NCBI RefSeq assembly: GCF_007754425.1
Contig: NZ_CP037452.1
Span: 7,419,164 to 7,483,163 of the forward strand
Direction: 5' to 3'
DNA from: Gimesia fumaroli
GTDB lineage: Bacteria > Planctomycetota > Planctomycetia > Planctomycetales > Planctomycetaceae
Length of the DNA: 64,000 nt
Positions 28,301 through 35,712 of the stretch are shown in pieces; position 1 is the stretch's first letter; every line of letters begins with the position of its first letter. The notes below the pieces were generated by a model. The model was given only the letters and a program-made list of their open reading frames with translations, was not told where the DNA came from and did no database searches. The position numbers and the translations under genes were made by a program.

Positions 28301-28463
28301 GATATTTTGTCAGCTCACTATTCGTCACGCGTTCGATACTGAAACCTTCGGGAACACGGGGCAGATCTTCAGCCCAGCTCCATCCGGAGCCGGCATAGCT
28401 CAACAGGAACAAAGCTATCGAGCAACCCAAAACGGCAATGCGAGGCAGTGGTTGTTGATTCAC
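25326..28463 (-). CDS. PVC-type heme-binding dehydrogenase with HEAT repeats
   Basis: 1045 residues from a GTG start (AAAGG upstream). A signal peptide (~1-31, AVLGCSIALFLLSYAGS) is followed by a beta-propeller membrane-bound-dehydrogenase domain (~35-390; PEGFSIERV, DDRGRLFIAE, DRDGDGRFDK, GPEGRLYWCDGRHGHEF), HEAT-type helical repeats (~395-880; SSPAVRRAALIALDQM) and a C-terminal cytochrome-like domain with KKAACAGCHTVEDLGGKVGPDL, the CxxCH heme site, then a methionine-containing tail (SPISIMPKGLEKRLTSQEI). Such proteins are abundant in planctomycetes and are thought to oxidise exported carbohydrates; substrate unknown. The following gene is a sulfatase, consistent with sulfated-polysaccharide use. 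Confidence 0.92.
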   Translation of the reverse strand: MNQQPLPRIAVLGCSIALFLLSYAGSGWSWAEDLPRVPEGFSIERVTNSELTKYPMMAGFDDRGRLFIAESSGENTRAPQLIKEPKSMIRMLEDRDGDGRFDKSTVFADKLTLPMGALWHEGSLYVASPPNIWRLTDVDDDGVADEREIIVDSFGFSGNAASIHGCFRGPEGRLYWCDGRHGHEFKDKSGNVTSKGLAARIFSCKPDGSDIEVHCGGGMDNPVEIDFTPEGEMIGSVNILMTRPRVDCLVHWQEGGVYPHFEDCVEEFKRTGDLLGPITRFGHVAVSGMLRYRSTQFGPEYQGNIFTSIFNTHKVIRSQLVRNGATYETKEEDFLVSDDPDFHPTDVIEDADGSLLVINTGGWFRIGCPQSQISKPDIHGAIYRIRKTGTPELNDPYGLALDWSSLSPHRKIQLLNDTRPFVQQRAIEVLAEAGDLAVPRLAKVISSPAGSFYNDTSKRNAIWTLTRIGTKKARTAIQKGFDSSETVQMTSAKSLGSLRDSSSIAGLVRLVKEGKPAVQRNAATALGRICEAGRRDGVSDADLETVVESLFHAMKTGSPDRTLEHALIYALIRIDHRDLVLAGLSDSSPAVRRAALIALDQMNSGNLTRELVTPLLDTDDPALQKEALTIIGEHEGWASETLNLLKTWLSEEALSEERAAVLRGFLIAQSADPEVQTLIAQSLTSSKTSNSAKGILLEVIQRSALKEFPVSWRTALEQTLKSATPDLQILVVRIAQTHDLPALSELLKSLALDSKQPANLRIESLSAVGPQMKAVDQSTFDFLISRMNEEYPPLDRLAAARALSGLPQSADQLIQLSKQLDAPGPLALPVLLRAYAKSTNEEVGLALIKGLNGSSAATNLSADELASLLQKYPQSVQKAATPLLKKLGVDLAQQKAHLESLKPLLTEGRIEEGRKIFFGKKAACAGCHTVEDLGGKVGPDLTRIGAIRTGTDLLEAIALPSASFARGYRSYLVVTDEGKIYTGVISRESTDTVYLRTADLSEVRIARDEIDMMKESPISIMPKGLEKRLTSQEIRDLLAYLQNRK

Positions 28464-28913
28464 GGCAAGTACCTTTATCGGCAGGAAAAAAGAGCTTTTA
28501 GTGATGCTAAATCAGGGAATCAGTGCTTGAGGACTTTATATTGTAAACAAAGTAAATAATGTTCACAAACGGGAATCTGAAGATTTCCGGATTTCCTGGT
28601 CTGAATTTCGTTCCCTGCTATTCCACACCGGCCATAGTACGACTTCTCTGGCAATTTCCTCATGTCGTTTTCATACAAGATTTCTCATGTCGCTTTCCAG
28701 TTTGGATTTCGCGTGCAGAAAAAATAAAAAAAACACATCTTTTTCTGGCGACAAGCGTCGGAAGACGGCGCCAATATTCGGTGATTTGCGATAGTTGGCG
28801 TCATTCGTCTCTTCACTGTTTTGAGACACCTTCTGAAAAAAAGAGACTGCTTTTTTGACGCTATAATTCCTCACGTAACGCACACCATTCACCACTCAAA
28901 CAAGGAATCAAAC
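28464..28913. other. Divergent promoter region of heme-protein and LexA-CsrA genes
   Basis: About 450 bases with no credible gene. It contains a direct repeat CTCATGTCG(T/C)TTTC at 28659-28672 and 28684-28697 (offset 25), and an inverted repeat GTCTC-N11-GAGAC at 28807-28827 with a further GAGAC at 28843. A TATAAT at 28862-28867 could be the -10 box for the gene at 28914, but no -35 lies at the proper distance. A LexA-like regulator next to repeats suggests self-regulation; this is inference. Confidence 0.4.
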
Positions 28914-29297
28914 ATGAAAACGACAGAAGCAACCATGCGACAGAAACTGACAGAAAAACAACACGCCATTTATTCATTCATCAAACAGGAAATTACGCAA
29001 CAGCGTCTTTCCCCCACCGTACGAGAAATCGGGGACCAATTTGGGATTCGCTCTTCTAATGGCGTGATGTGTCACTTGCGTGCACTGGAGCGTAAAGGAT
29101 GGATCAAACGCGACCACTACCTCTCGCGTGGCATAACCTTGATCGCAGAACCAGTCACTCAATTTTTGACTCTCACGCCTGGAGAAGCCGGCTGCTTAGG
29201 TGAGATTTATGTGGGTTGTGTCGGCGTGGAAAATCGTAGCGTCACGCTGGAATTGATCGCTCCCGACACAATGGGAGAACTTCGCAAAGATCTATAA
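28914..29297 (+). CDS. LexA-type DNA-binding domain fused to a CsrA-like domain
   Basis: 127 residues from the ATG at 28914 with AAGGAATCAAAC upstream. Residues ~10-77 match the LexA N-terminal winged helix: LTEKQHAIYSFIKQEI, RLSPTVREIGDQFGIRSSNG, HLRALERKGWIKRD and SRGITLI. The LexA protease domain (Ser-Lys dyad) is absent. Instead residues ~84-127 align with CsrA: FLTLTPGE, GEIYVGCVGVENRSVTLELI and IAPDTMGELRKDL correspond to the LILTRxxGE, VTVxVLGVxGNxVRxGI and APxxxxVxREEI positions, with the RNA-contacting arginine kept in LRKDL. It may bind both DNA and RNA, or be a LexA-like repressor with a CsrA-type dimerisation fold. Two unknown genes follow. Confidence 0.8.
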   Translation: MKTTEATMRQKLTEKQHAIYSFIKQEITQQRLSPTVREIGDQFGIRSSNGVMCHLRALERKGWIKRDHYLSRGITLIAEPVTQFLTLTPGEAGCLGEIYVGCVGVENRSVTLELIAPDTMGELRKDL

Positions 29298-29376
29298 GAC
29301 TGGTCGTACATAAAACCCGACAGTTTGTATCACAATAATTCATCAACCGAAATCTGAATTCAACACTACAAGACAA

Positions 29377-30084
29377 ATGGGAATATCAGACATGGATCAA
29401 GTACCAGAACATAATCAGGACTCCGGTTGCTTACCATTTTCAAATACACCGGTTACCGATTCTAAGGATTTATCAACTGCAAACGAACGACTCTTAGAAG
29501 TTCCCGCAGTATTGAAACGCAGTTATGCAAATCTGCTGACCATCGAAGATGAATATGAAGGTCTAACAGCAGCAGAAGCGGAAACTGATGTCAAGCAATG
29601 TAACGAACTGTTGCTTGATCAGGAGCAGCAGATTTCAACACTGGCTCGCAAATTAAACCAGGAAAAATCAAAGCTCGATCGCTTCAAAGGAGATCTGGAA
29701 GAAGCAGAAGTTTGCCTTGCGATGGCCCAATCTTTTGAAGCTGCTGTTACAGGCTGGCGAGAGACCATACATAATATGGAATCTCTCCACAATGAATTCA
29801 TCAAAAGCCAACAATCGTTCTCACTGGCAGAACAAGCCTGGGAAGACTTGAAACACGCAGAGAAACAGGCTGTGGCTAAACTGAAAAGCTCAGCCACAAC
29901 AGACGCGATTTCTGTTCCTTATGGGTCAACCTCTGCTATCAAACAGGAATCGTTACTGCCCGACGAAGTTTCCATCGAGATTCTGGGCGACTATCTCCCG
30001 ATCTCTATTTTGACGGTGGGTGCACAACTCTCTCTCAAGCAATGTCAACAGGGAACCGCAACTTACGCCGTTCACTGTCTCTGA
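29377..30084 (+). CDS. Coiled-coil protein downstream of the LexA-CsrA gene, unknown
   Basis: 235 residues from ATG 29377, or 230 from ATG 29392. The central part (~60-165) is a long amphipathic coiled coil rich in Glu, Lys, Gln and Ala (LDQEQQISTLARKLNQEK, DRFKGDLEEAEVCLAMAQ). The C-terminal ~45 residues are more globular (EVSIEILGDYLPISILTVGAQL). No signal peptide and no membrane helix, so probably cytosolic. I do not recognise a family. It begins 79 bases after the LexA-CsrA gene and is followed 64 bases later by another unknown gene on the same strand; the three look like one cassette. Confidence 0.6.
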   Translation: MGISDMDQVPEHNQDSGCLPFSNTPVTDSKDLSTANERLLEVPAVLKRSYANLLTIEDEYEGLTAAEAETDVKQCNELLLDQEQQISTLARKLNQEKSKLDRFKGDLEEAEVCLAMAQSFEAAVTGWRETIHNMESLHNEFIKSQQSFSLAEQAWEDLKHAEKQAVAKLKSSATTDAISVPYGSTSAIKQESLLPDEVSIEILGDYLPISILTVGAQLSLKQCQQGTATYAVHCL

Positions 30085-30148
30085 TCGTTCGATCGTGCAA
30101 GTCACGATTTTTATCCAAAATTATTTAAAACACGGGGAGTTTACGTCT

Positions 30149-31237
30149 ATGCAAAACCAGTCAACTCAACCAGATTTTGTTTCCAATGCCTGTCGGACAA
30201 TCAGCGGCCAACTCGCCGAATGGGGCATTGCCTTCAGCCAGGACCGTGTCGCGCAACTCAAGCCCGACCAGCGCAATGAACTCCAAAACTGGATCAACGC
30301 AAGTGTCGATGCAGATGAAGAGTATCGAGAAGCGATTGCATCACTACCCGAGTTCATGGAGAGTGAGCTACTGGAAATGTGTGGTGCATTATCAAACGAA
30401 GGTCAAGAGACCATTATCGAACAGGCCATCAATGCATATGAGGCAGACGCCGCGATCACAGAGAACCCATATCTGTTTGACACCAATGCCTGGCACCTCT
30501 GGCGCGCCGCTTTCTGTCGCTGGCATCATGGAGAACCACTTGATTTCCCTGGAGAACAAACGAAAGATGCTATTGAAATTGAGAACCAGAACTTGGTCTC
30601 TGAAATTCAACAAACGTTAATCCAGATCGCACCTCAATTAAGTCAAGCAGAGCGTACTCTGAAACAAATCTGCCATCAACTAAAACAACAGGTACAATTG
30701 ACACACCAACTATGCGAATCATTTGAATCAAGTGCAGAAACAGTTCCTGCGGTTGAAGAGAACGTTTCGCTAAATCATGAAAAAGAAGACGCGCAGAAGT
30801 CATCACGAGCTGCTCCTACTACAGGATACTCAAGCATAGTTCGCATTCCTGTTACCGGGCCAGAGACAAATCGGGTTGAAGTTTACTTGCTTCAGGACAA
30901 CCAGGGACAATGGCGAGCCGGGCACCTCTGGTCGGTCGAAGCAGACCTCCGGACCGGTCAACTATCACGAGGTAGTAGACAGCCTGATCAACAGCAAATC
31001 GCCTACCCGACAGAAACCGAAGCGTTAATCAATGAAGTCATCTCTCTCAGCCAGTCTCTGATTGGCGTGCCTGAGATCGAAAGGCAGATTATTGACTACT
31101 TAAACCTTTTGGAAGAATTTCCGGGGCAAATAGCGGTCTGCAGGGCTTGTCAACGTCACTATATTGATGACGGCCTGTCTGAAACAGACTGTTGTCCGAC
31201 GTGTTTCGAAAAATTGGACTCAACAGCAAAGCTATGA
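30149..31237 (+). CDS. Unknown protein with C-terminal zinc-ribbon-like motif
   Basis: About 362 residues from the ATG at 30149, which has CGGGGAG upstream; earlier in-frame starts overlap the previous gene. Four parts are visible: an N-terminal helical region; NPYLFDTNAWHLWRAAF (~111-127), which recalls the ribosome-modulation-factor-type motif NPY...aW..G; a coiled segment (~145-210); a beta-rich part (VEVYLLQDNQGQWRAGHLW ... PTETEALINEVISL); and a tail with CRACQRHY and CCPTCFEKL, four or five cysteines placed as a zinc ribbon. The beta part resembles short domains often found in plasmid and mobile-element proteins. Function unknown. Confidence 0.65.
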   Translation: MQNQSTQPDFVSNACRTISGQLAEWGIAFSQDRVAQLKPDQRNELQNWINASVDADEEYREAIASLPEFMESELLEMCGALSNEGQETIIEQAINAYEADAAITENPYLFDTNAWHLWRAAFCRWHHGEPLDFPGEQTKDAIEIENQNLVSEIQQTLIQIAPQLSQAERTLKQICHQLKQQVQLTHQLCESFESSAETVPAVEENVSLNHEKEDAQKSSRAAPTTGYSSIVRIPVTGPETNRVEVYLLQDNQGQWRAGHLWSVEADLRTGQLSRGSRQPDQQQIAYPTETEALINEVISLSQSLIGVPEIERQIIDYLNLLEEFPGQIAVCRACQRHYIDDGLSETDCCPTCFEKLDSTAKL

Positions 31238-31369
31238 TCAGTCGGGATTTTCTGAGAGCCATGTATTTTGTCTTGCCATGCCCTGCCATTCTTGCCATAG
31301 TTAAAGATAGTTAAGTAATCAGATTCATAATTAGATAGCAAATTGATATTCCAGAAGTGGAGGCTCACT

Positions 31370-32743
31370 GTGCAAGATCAACCTGGCAAAGCGGACAAAA
31401 CTCATTCCTCAATGAACCGTAGACGATTTCTGGCAACATCAGCGTCCGCAGCAGCAGCCATCGGTTTTGGTGCACCTGCCATCGTGCGTGGCACCAATCT
31501 GAATGAAAAACTCAATATCGCCATTATCGGTTCCGGAGGACGGGGCGGCAGCAATCTGCGGTCCGTCTCTTCAGAGAATATCACTGTACTCTGTGATGTT
31601 AACGAACAGAACCTCTTCCGCGCTGCCCAGAGCCATCCCAAGGCAAAACAGTTTAAAGATTTCCGCGAGGTCTACGATCACGCTGACCAGTTCGACGCGG
31701 TTGTGGTCAGTACGTGCGAGCACACGCATGCGTTCGCGACCTTGCCTGCACTGCAATTAAAAAAACATGTCTACTGTGAAAAACCCCTTACGCACAGTGT
31801 CTGGGAAGCCCGCGTTATCCGTGAAGCAGCCCGTAAAGCCAACGTCGCCACGCAGATGGGTACACAAATTCATGCCAGCGACAACTATCGCCGCGTTGTA
31901 GAGCTGATTCAATCCGGCGCCATTGGTCCGGTACAGGAAGCTCATGTCTGGGTTTCTCGCGCCTGGGGTTGGCATCCCTCTGAAGAAGAAGCCCGTAAAT
32001 CAAAGGATATTGTTTACTCAGAAAAACGTCCGAGCCACTCTGATCCGATTCCCAAAGGATTGGACTGGGATCTCTGGCTGGGACCTGCGCCGAAACGGGA
32101 ATTTAATAAAATTTATTTCCCAGGTCCCAAATGGTACCGCTGGTGGGATTTTGGAAACGGAACTATGTCTGACTTAGGTAGCCACTGGATCGACTTACCT
32201 TTCTGGGCATTGAATCTGGATTACCCGCTGACTATCGAAGCACAAGGCCCGCCGATTCAAAAAGAAATTGCACCTGCTTCAATGCAGGCCATTTATGAAT
32301 ACGGTCAACGCGGAGACATGCCCCCCGTGACTGTCGGCTGGTATCAGGGCACAAATAAACCCAAACTCTGGGAAGAAGGTAAGATCCCAAAGTGGGCGAA
32401 TGGCGTTTTATTCATTGGCGAAAAAGGCATGCTGCTTTCCGATTATCGAAAACATGTTCTGCTGCCGGAAAAAGAATTCGCCGACTTCAAACGTCCCGAA
32501 CCGTTCATCCCCAAATCACTGGGGCATCACGCTGAGTGGATTCATGCCTGTAAAACTGGCGCACCGACCACCTGTAATTTCGAATATGCGGGCCTGCTTA
32601 CCGAAGCCAATCATTTAGGTAATGTGGCCTATCGCACAGGCAAAAAACTGCACTGGGATACCCAGGTAATGAAAGCAACCAACGCCCCGGAATCTGATCA
32701 GTACATCCGCCGCGAATATCGCAAAGGCTGGAAACTGATTTAA
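31370..32743 (+). CDS. Tat-exported Gfo/Idh/MocA family oxidoreductase
   Basis: About 457 residues from a GTG at 31370, chosen because a perfect GGAGG lies six bases upstream; the ATG at 31412 ([10 protein letters not shown]) is the alternative. The N-terminal [19 protein letters not shown] is a twin-arginine signal. The Rossmann domain follows with [15 protein letters not shown] and [18 protein letters not shown], then [12 protein letters not shown] (the EKP motif) and [19 protein letters not shown]. The C-terminal part has [19 protein letters not shown], typical of planctomycete members. These NAD(P)-dependent enzymes act on sugars or sugar derivatives, here probably in the periplasm with the cofactor folded in before export. 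Confidence 0.93.
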   Translation: MQDQPGKADKTHSSMNRRRFLATSASAAAAIGFGAPAIVRGTNLNEKLNIAIIGSGGRGGSNLRSVSSENITVLCDVNEQNLFRAAQSHPKAKQFKDFREVYDHADQFDAVVVSTCEHTHAFATLPALQLKKHVYCEKPLTHSVWEARVIREAARKANVATQMGTQIHASDNYRRVVELIQSGAIGPVQEAHVWVSRAWGWHPSEEEARKSKDIVYSEKRPSHSDPIPKGLDWDLWLGPAPKREFNKIYFPGPKWYRWWDFGNGTMSDLGSHWIDLPFWALNLDYPLTIEAQGPPIQKEIAPASMQAIYEYGQRGDMPPVTVGWYQGTNKPKLWEEGKIPKWANGVLFIGEKGMLLSDYRKHVLLPEKEFADFKRPEPFIPKSLGHHAEWIHACKTGAPTTCNFEYAGLLTEANHLGNVAYRTGKKLHWDTQVMKATNAPESDQYIRREYRKGWKLI

Positions 32744-32782
32744 TCGATTCAGAGTTGTTCATACGCAGAAAGATCTCACAAG

Positions 32783-33534
32783 ATGCTTGGTCGGTTCCGC
32801 TCGAAGCCAACTTGTCCTGTCTCTGCTAATGACAAAGCCTGGATTGAAAACCGCTTCTCGTGGCTCATTAACGAGTTTGGGATGCAGAGGCTGACAAAAG
32901 GGATTGTTATTCTTCCCACCACTCAATTCTTTCCAACTGAGTACCATCGAACAAAGGAAGAAATGCAGGACATTATGTACCTTGTCGCAGAGTACATGGA
33001 CGTTGCCCCATCTCTATTGCAACTCAATTTCTATGAGGATATTCGAACGGAAATTTAAGGCATGATGACGGAAGGATCCGTCGGTCTGTATTCCGAATCG
33101 GATAGGCATTTTGATATCTGGCTGGAACTTCACAGTTTAGAAGATCCGCTAAATGTCATCGCCATTCTGGCTCATGAAATTGGACACGTGATCTTACCGG
33201 GGCAACGACGTATTTCGCCCGATGAAGAGATCAGGAACCGTTAAGAGGTCGGTTAACGGTTTTTCTGGGACTAGGATTATTTCCAGCAAATGCAGTCATG
33301 CAGGAATATTATTGAAACGATGTCACTTTATCAGGTTGGAGTATGGGCCGGCAAGGTTATCTGACAATGGACATGTTCAGTTATGCATTCGCTTTGTTCG
33401 CCATTGCCCGAGGTGAGATCGCACCAAATTGGCTGTCTCAATTACGCTTAGACGTACACTCAGCATGCAAGAAGGGGAAGCAGTATGTTAATGAAACAGG
33501 AGACTGTCCTTGCCCGTTTGTCACTACCAGATAA
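32783..33534 (+). pseudogene. Decayed metalloprotease-like gene
   Basis: Three conserved pieces of one protein are visible. 32783-33058 encodes MLGRFRSKPTCPVSANDKAW to NFYEDIRTEI, then an in-frame TAA. The same frame resumes as MMTEGSVGLYSESDRHFDIW and reaches ILAHEIGHVILPGQRR, a HExxH-like zinc motif (HEIGH), up to a stop at 33244. About 33235 the coding frame shifts: EPLRGRLTVFLGLGLFPANA continues in another frame, meets an in-frame TGA near 33284-33330, and ends YLTMDMFSYAFALFAIARGE to a stop at 33534. Two stops and one frameshift make function unlikely. It lies at the edge of the phage-derived block. Confidence 0.8.
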
Positions 33535-33806
33535 GCTTGTTTTAAATATCCCCTAAGCTCATTTACATACTTTTCGTTAATTTCTCAATTAAAATTTTTG
33601 CCAGACACACACTTAGTTTCCCCAACATTTTCAAGGCACCAGCATAACAACAAACGAATGTCTAAATCCCGGGCAGCAGCTAGTGAACGTCACCAGCTGC
33701 TATACACGGATCAATCAAAACGGTTTCAATGCAAACGAGAGTAGCTCAATGATCAAAAGGGAGGATGACATCTTATGTAGTCTAATTCATAGAAGCCTAT
33801 TTTGAG

Positions 33807-34358
33807 TTAAATAGATTTCTTAGGCTTCGTGGTGAAATCAGCACTAAAATGCTGGCGAATTAACTGCCGTAATTCATCAGTCCATTGAATCCGCTGCTTC
33901 ATCTGCTGATAATCCGGCATGGACTTTGAGACATTCAGCCTGTGAATTTCTGGTACCGGCGGTTTTACAAACGGAAGCGTAAGCACTTCGGTATCGAGCG
34001 AATCAACGCGCAGGATATAAGTCGCCTCTTTGGTATATAGCGATTGTAGTGGCAGATATTTCAATCTTGTGCGGGTGAATTCGCCGAATGTTTCATTGAC
34101 TCCCATCTGCAGGCAACAATACAAATAGAAGGATTCCCAACGTTCAAACGGTTCACGAATACAAGTGATAATCTCATAATTCTGACAATTTTCGGGCAAT
34201 GTATATCGATGCCGTTCAACAATTCCCTTGGGTAATTTCAGTTCTGGATTGGAATAGTCCATGAATCCATAATGCTCAGCCAACCATCGACTCAGCGCAA
34301 TCCCGGCACACTTAGGTGCGTGCATAAAAACCATTTTACGACTGTGATTCACCAGCAT
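33807..34358 (-). CDS. Sulfotransferase-like protein
   Basis: 183 residues, short for the family. The N-terminus MVFMHAPKCAGIALSRWL corresponds to the 5'-phosphosulfate loop (HxPKxAGT) of membrane-type or heparan-like sulfotransferases, and CIREPFERWESFYLYC matches the 3'-phosphate-binding motif (xRDPxxRxxSxY). A downstream VPEIHRLNVSK supplies the usual acceptor-side His/Asn region. It would move a sulfuryl group from PAPS to a carbohydrate or protein. It is the last gene of an operon with the glycosyltransferase (gap of one base), the Gly/Tyr-rich virion-like protein and the capsid-like gene, suggesting modification of a glycan, possibly on the phage-derived structure. Shine-Dalgarno AAGGGGAT. 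Confidence 0.75.
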   Translation of the reverse strand: MLVNHSRKMVFMHAPKCAGIALSRWLAEHYGFMDYSNPELKLPKGIVERHRYTLPENCQNYEIITCIREPFERWESFYLYCCLQMGVNETFGEFTRTRLKYLPLQSLYTKEATYILRVDSLDTEVLTLPFVKPPVPEIHRLNVSKSMPDYQQMKQRIQWTDELRQLIRQHFSADFTTKPKKSI

Positions 34359-34359
34359 A

Positions 34360-35691
34360 TCATCCCCTTAATAATGCTTCATATCCTCTTACCATCCTAG
34401 TGGACGAAAACAATTCCCAGGTCAGACGGCGCGCACGCTCGATGCGTTCATCGCCAATTACAGCCCGGCGTACCCCCTCTCCTACCTCCCAAGGAGAGGG
34501 ATCAACAGGAATTCCAAATGTCAGAGGACCATGCTCTGCTTCCAGATCCGGTATCATGCCGACTGGAGTTGAAACCACAGGGCACTCAGCCAGCCATGAC
34601 TCTATGACTGTCATTGGGCCTCCCTCAGAAGGACTCGCCAACACCATGCAATCCAGAGCTGCCAGCATGGTCCCAATATCTTCAACGCGGGGAATGAATG
34701 TCACCCGATCACCACACAGTTTTTTTACTCCTTTTACTATTTGTTCCTGTTGATATCCTTCGCCGACATAAACTGCATGGTAGCCTGTTCCTAATTCTCT
34801 CACAGCTTCTGCCGCAGCCAAGGGATTTTTGTCATTCGCAAACCGGCCAATATAGCCGACTGCCCGAGTATTCTGATCTATCCCCCATTCTTGTCGTATC
34901 TGCGCACGACCTTGGGCGGGAGCACATCGCGAAAAATCCACACCGTTATAGACCACCTTCACTTGATCCTGAATCGCATCAGGGAAGCATTTGACTCCTC
35001 CCTTAGAAACGGATGCCAAAATGCAAAGAGAGCCTTTTGAAAGACTCACTGCAAGATTCTTTCGAGTCCAGTCACATTGACCATGTGCAACAATTAGAAT
35101 AGGCTTGGCACTCCAGTCCACCGCATCAATTTCATCATTTGAGTGTATATAGCCCCAGAGTTTCACCACATCAGATCCATCAACTACGATTTGGCAGGCA
35201 TTATCCACGATTGTCACCAGCCCCTGAAACCTAGAATCATCCTTCGTGCAATAGATCGGACAATGCTGTAAGATTCGTTGCGCTGTTTCCGGGTCAAATG
35301 CGCCGGCATTATTAATCGCGATCCCTGACCACTCAATCCCATGCTTGACAGGAGCATTCATCATTGTCAGAAGACCGCGACAAACACCACCCATTGACAT
35401 TGTAGGCATGCAAATACCAAGACGGATTTTCTTTCCCTTAAATTTGTTTTTCCATTCCTTTAACTGATGACCTTCAGGGGAGACTTCCCTCCAAGGCTCG
35501 CACCAGTGTTCTTTCAGCTTGGCGAAATCAGCACAGACCCGCGAATGCTGCAGGCACCTTGTGTCACTTCGGCTCGAGCACGCTTCACAGGCTTTGATTC
35601 GCGTTTCAAACTGCTGCTTGTCCACTTCTTTATCGGTAAATTTTCGGAACTGCCGAACGCAGTGCGACAGGTCGTTAATCCGCTTATGCAT
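34360..35691 (-). CDS. Glycosyltransferase family 4 protein with Cys-rich N-terminus
   Basis: 443 residues. Residues ~25-65 hold a cysteine cluster (RIKACEACSSRSDTRCLQHS, CADFAKLKEHWCEPW) of the kind found in short phage-associated zinc-binding domains. From ~90 a GT-B fold begins (RLGICMPTMSMGGVCRGLL), with VVYNGVDFSRC, AVGYIGRFANDKNPLAAAEA and the nucleotide-sugar site SPSEGGPMTVIESWLAECPV (EGxxxxxxE). It thus resembles GT4 retaining glycosyltransferases. The donor and acceptor are unknown. Only 21 bases separate it from the Gly/Tyr-rich virion-like gene and one base from the sulfotransferase gene. The fusion of a phage-type Cys module with a GT suggests action on the viral-type particle or on cell-surface glycan. 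Confidence 0.85.
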   Translation of the reverse strand: MHKRINDLSHCVRQFRKFTDKEVDKQQFETRIKACEACSSRSDTRCLQHSRVCADFAKLKEHWCEPWREVSPEGHQLKEWKNKFKGKKIRLGICMPTMSMGGVCRGLLTMMNAPVKHGIEWSGIAINNAGAFDPETAQRILQHCPIYCTKDDSRFQGLVTIVDNACQIVVDGSDVVKLWGYIHSNDEIDAVDWSAKPILIVAHGQCDWTRKNLAVSLSKGSLCILASVSKGGVKCFPDAIQDQVKVVYNGVDFSRCAPAQGRAQIRQEWGIDQNTRAVGYIGRFANDKNPLAAAEAVRELGTGYHAVYVGEGYQQEQIVKGVKKLCGDRVTFIPRVEDIGTMLAALDCMVLASPSEGGPMTVIESWLAECPVVSTPVGMIPDLEAEHGPLTFGIPVDPSPWEVGEGVRRAVIGDERIERARRLTWELFSSTRMVRGYEALLRG

Positions 35692-35712
35692 TTATTTTCT
35701 TTCTGGTCTATC

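Noticed and set aside
28855-28867. TTGACG and TATAAT as promoter of the LexA-CsrA gene
   Set aside because: The two boxes are separated by one base only, so they cannot act together as -35/-10; only the TATAAT was kept as a weak candidate.
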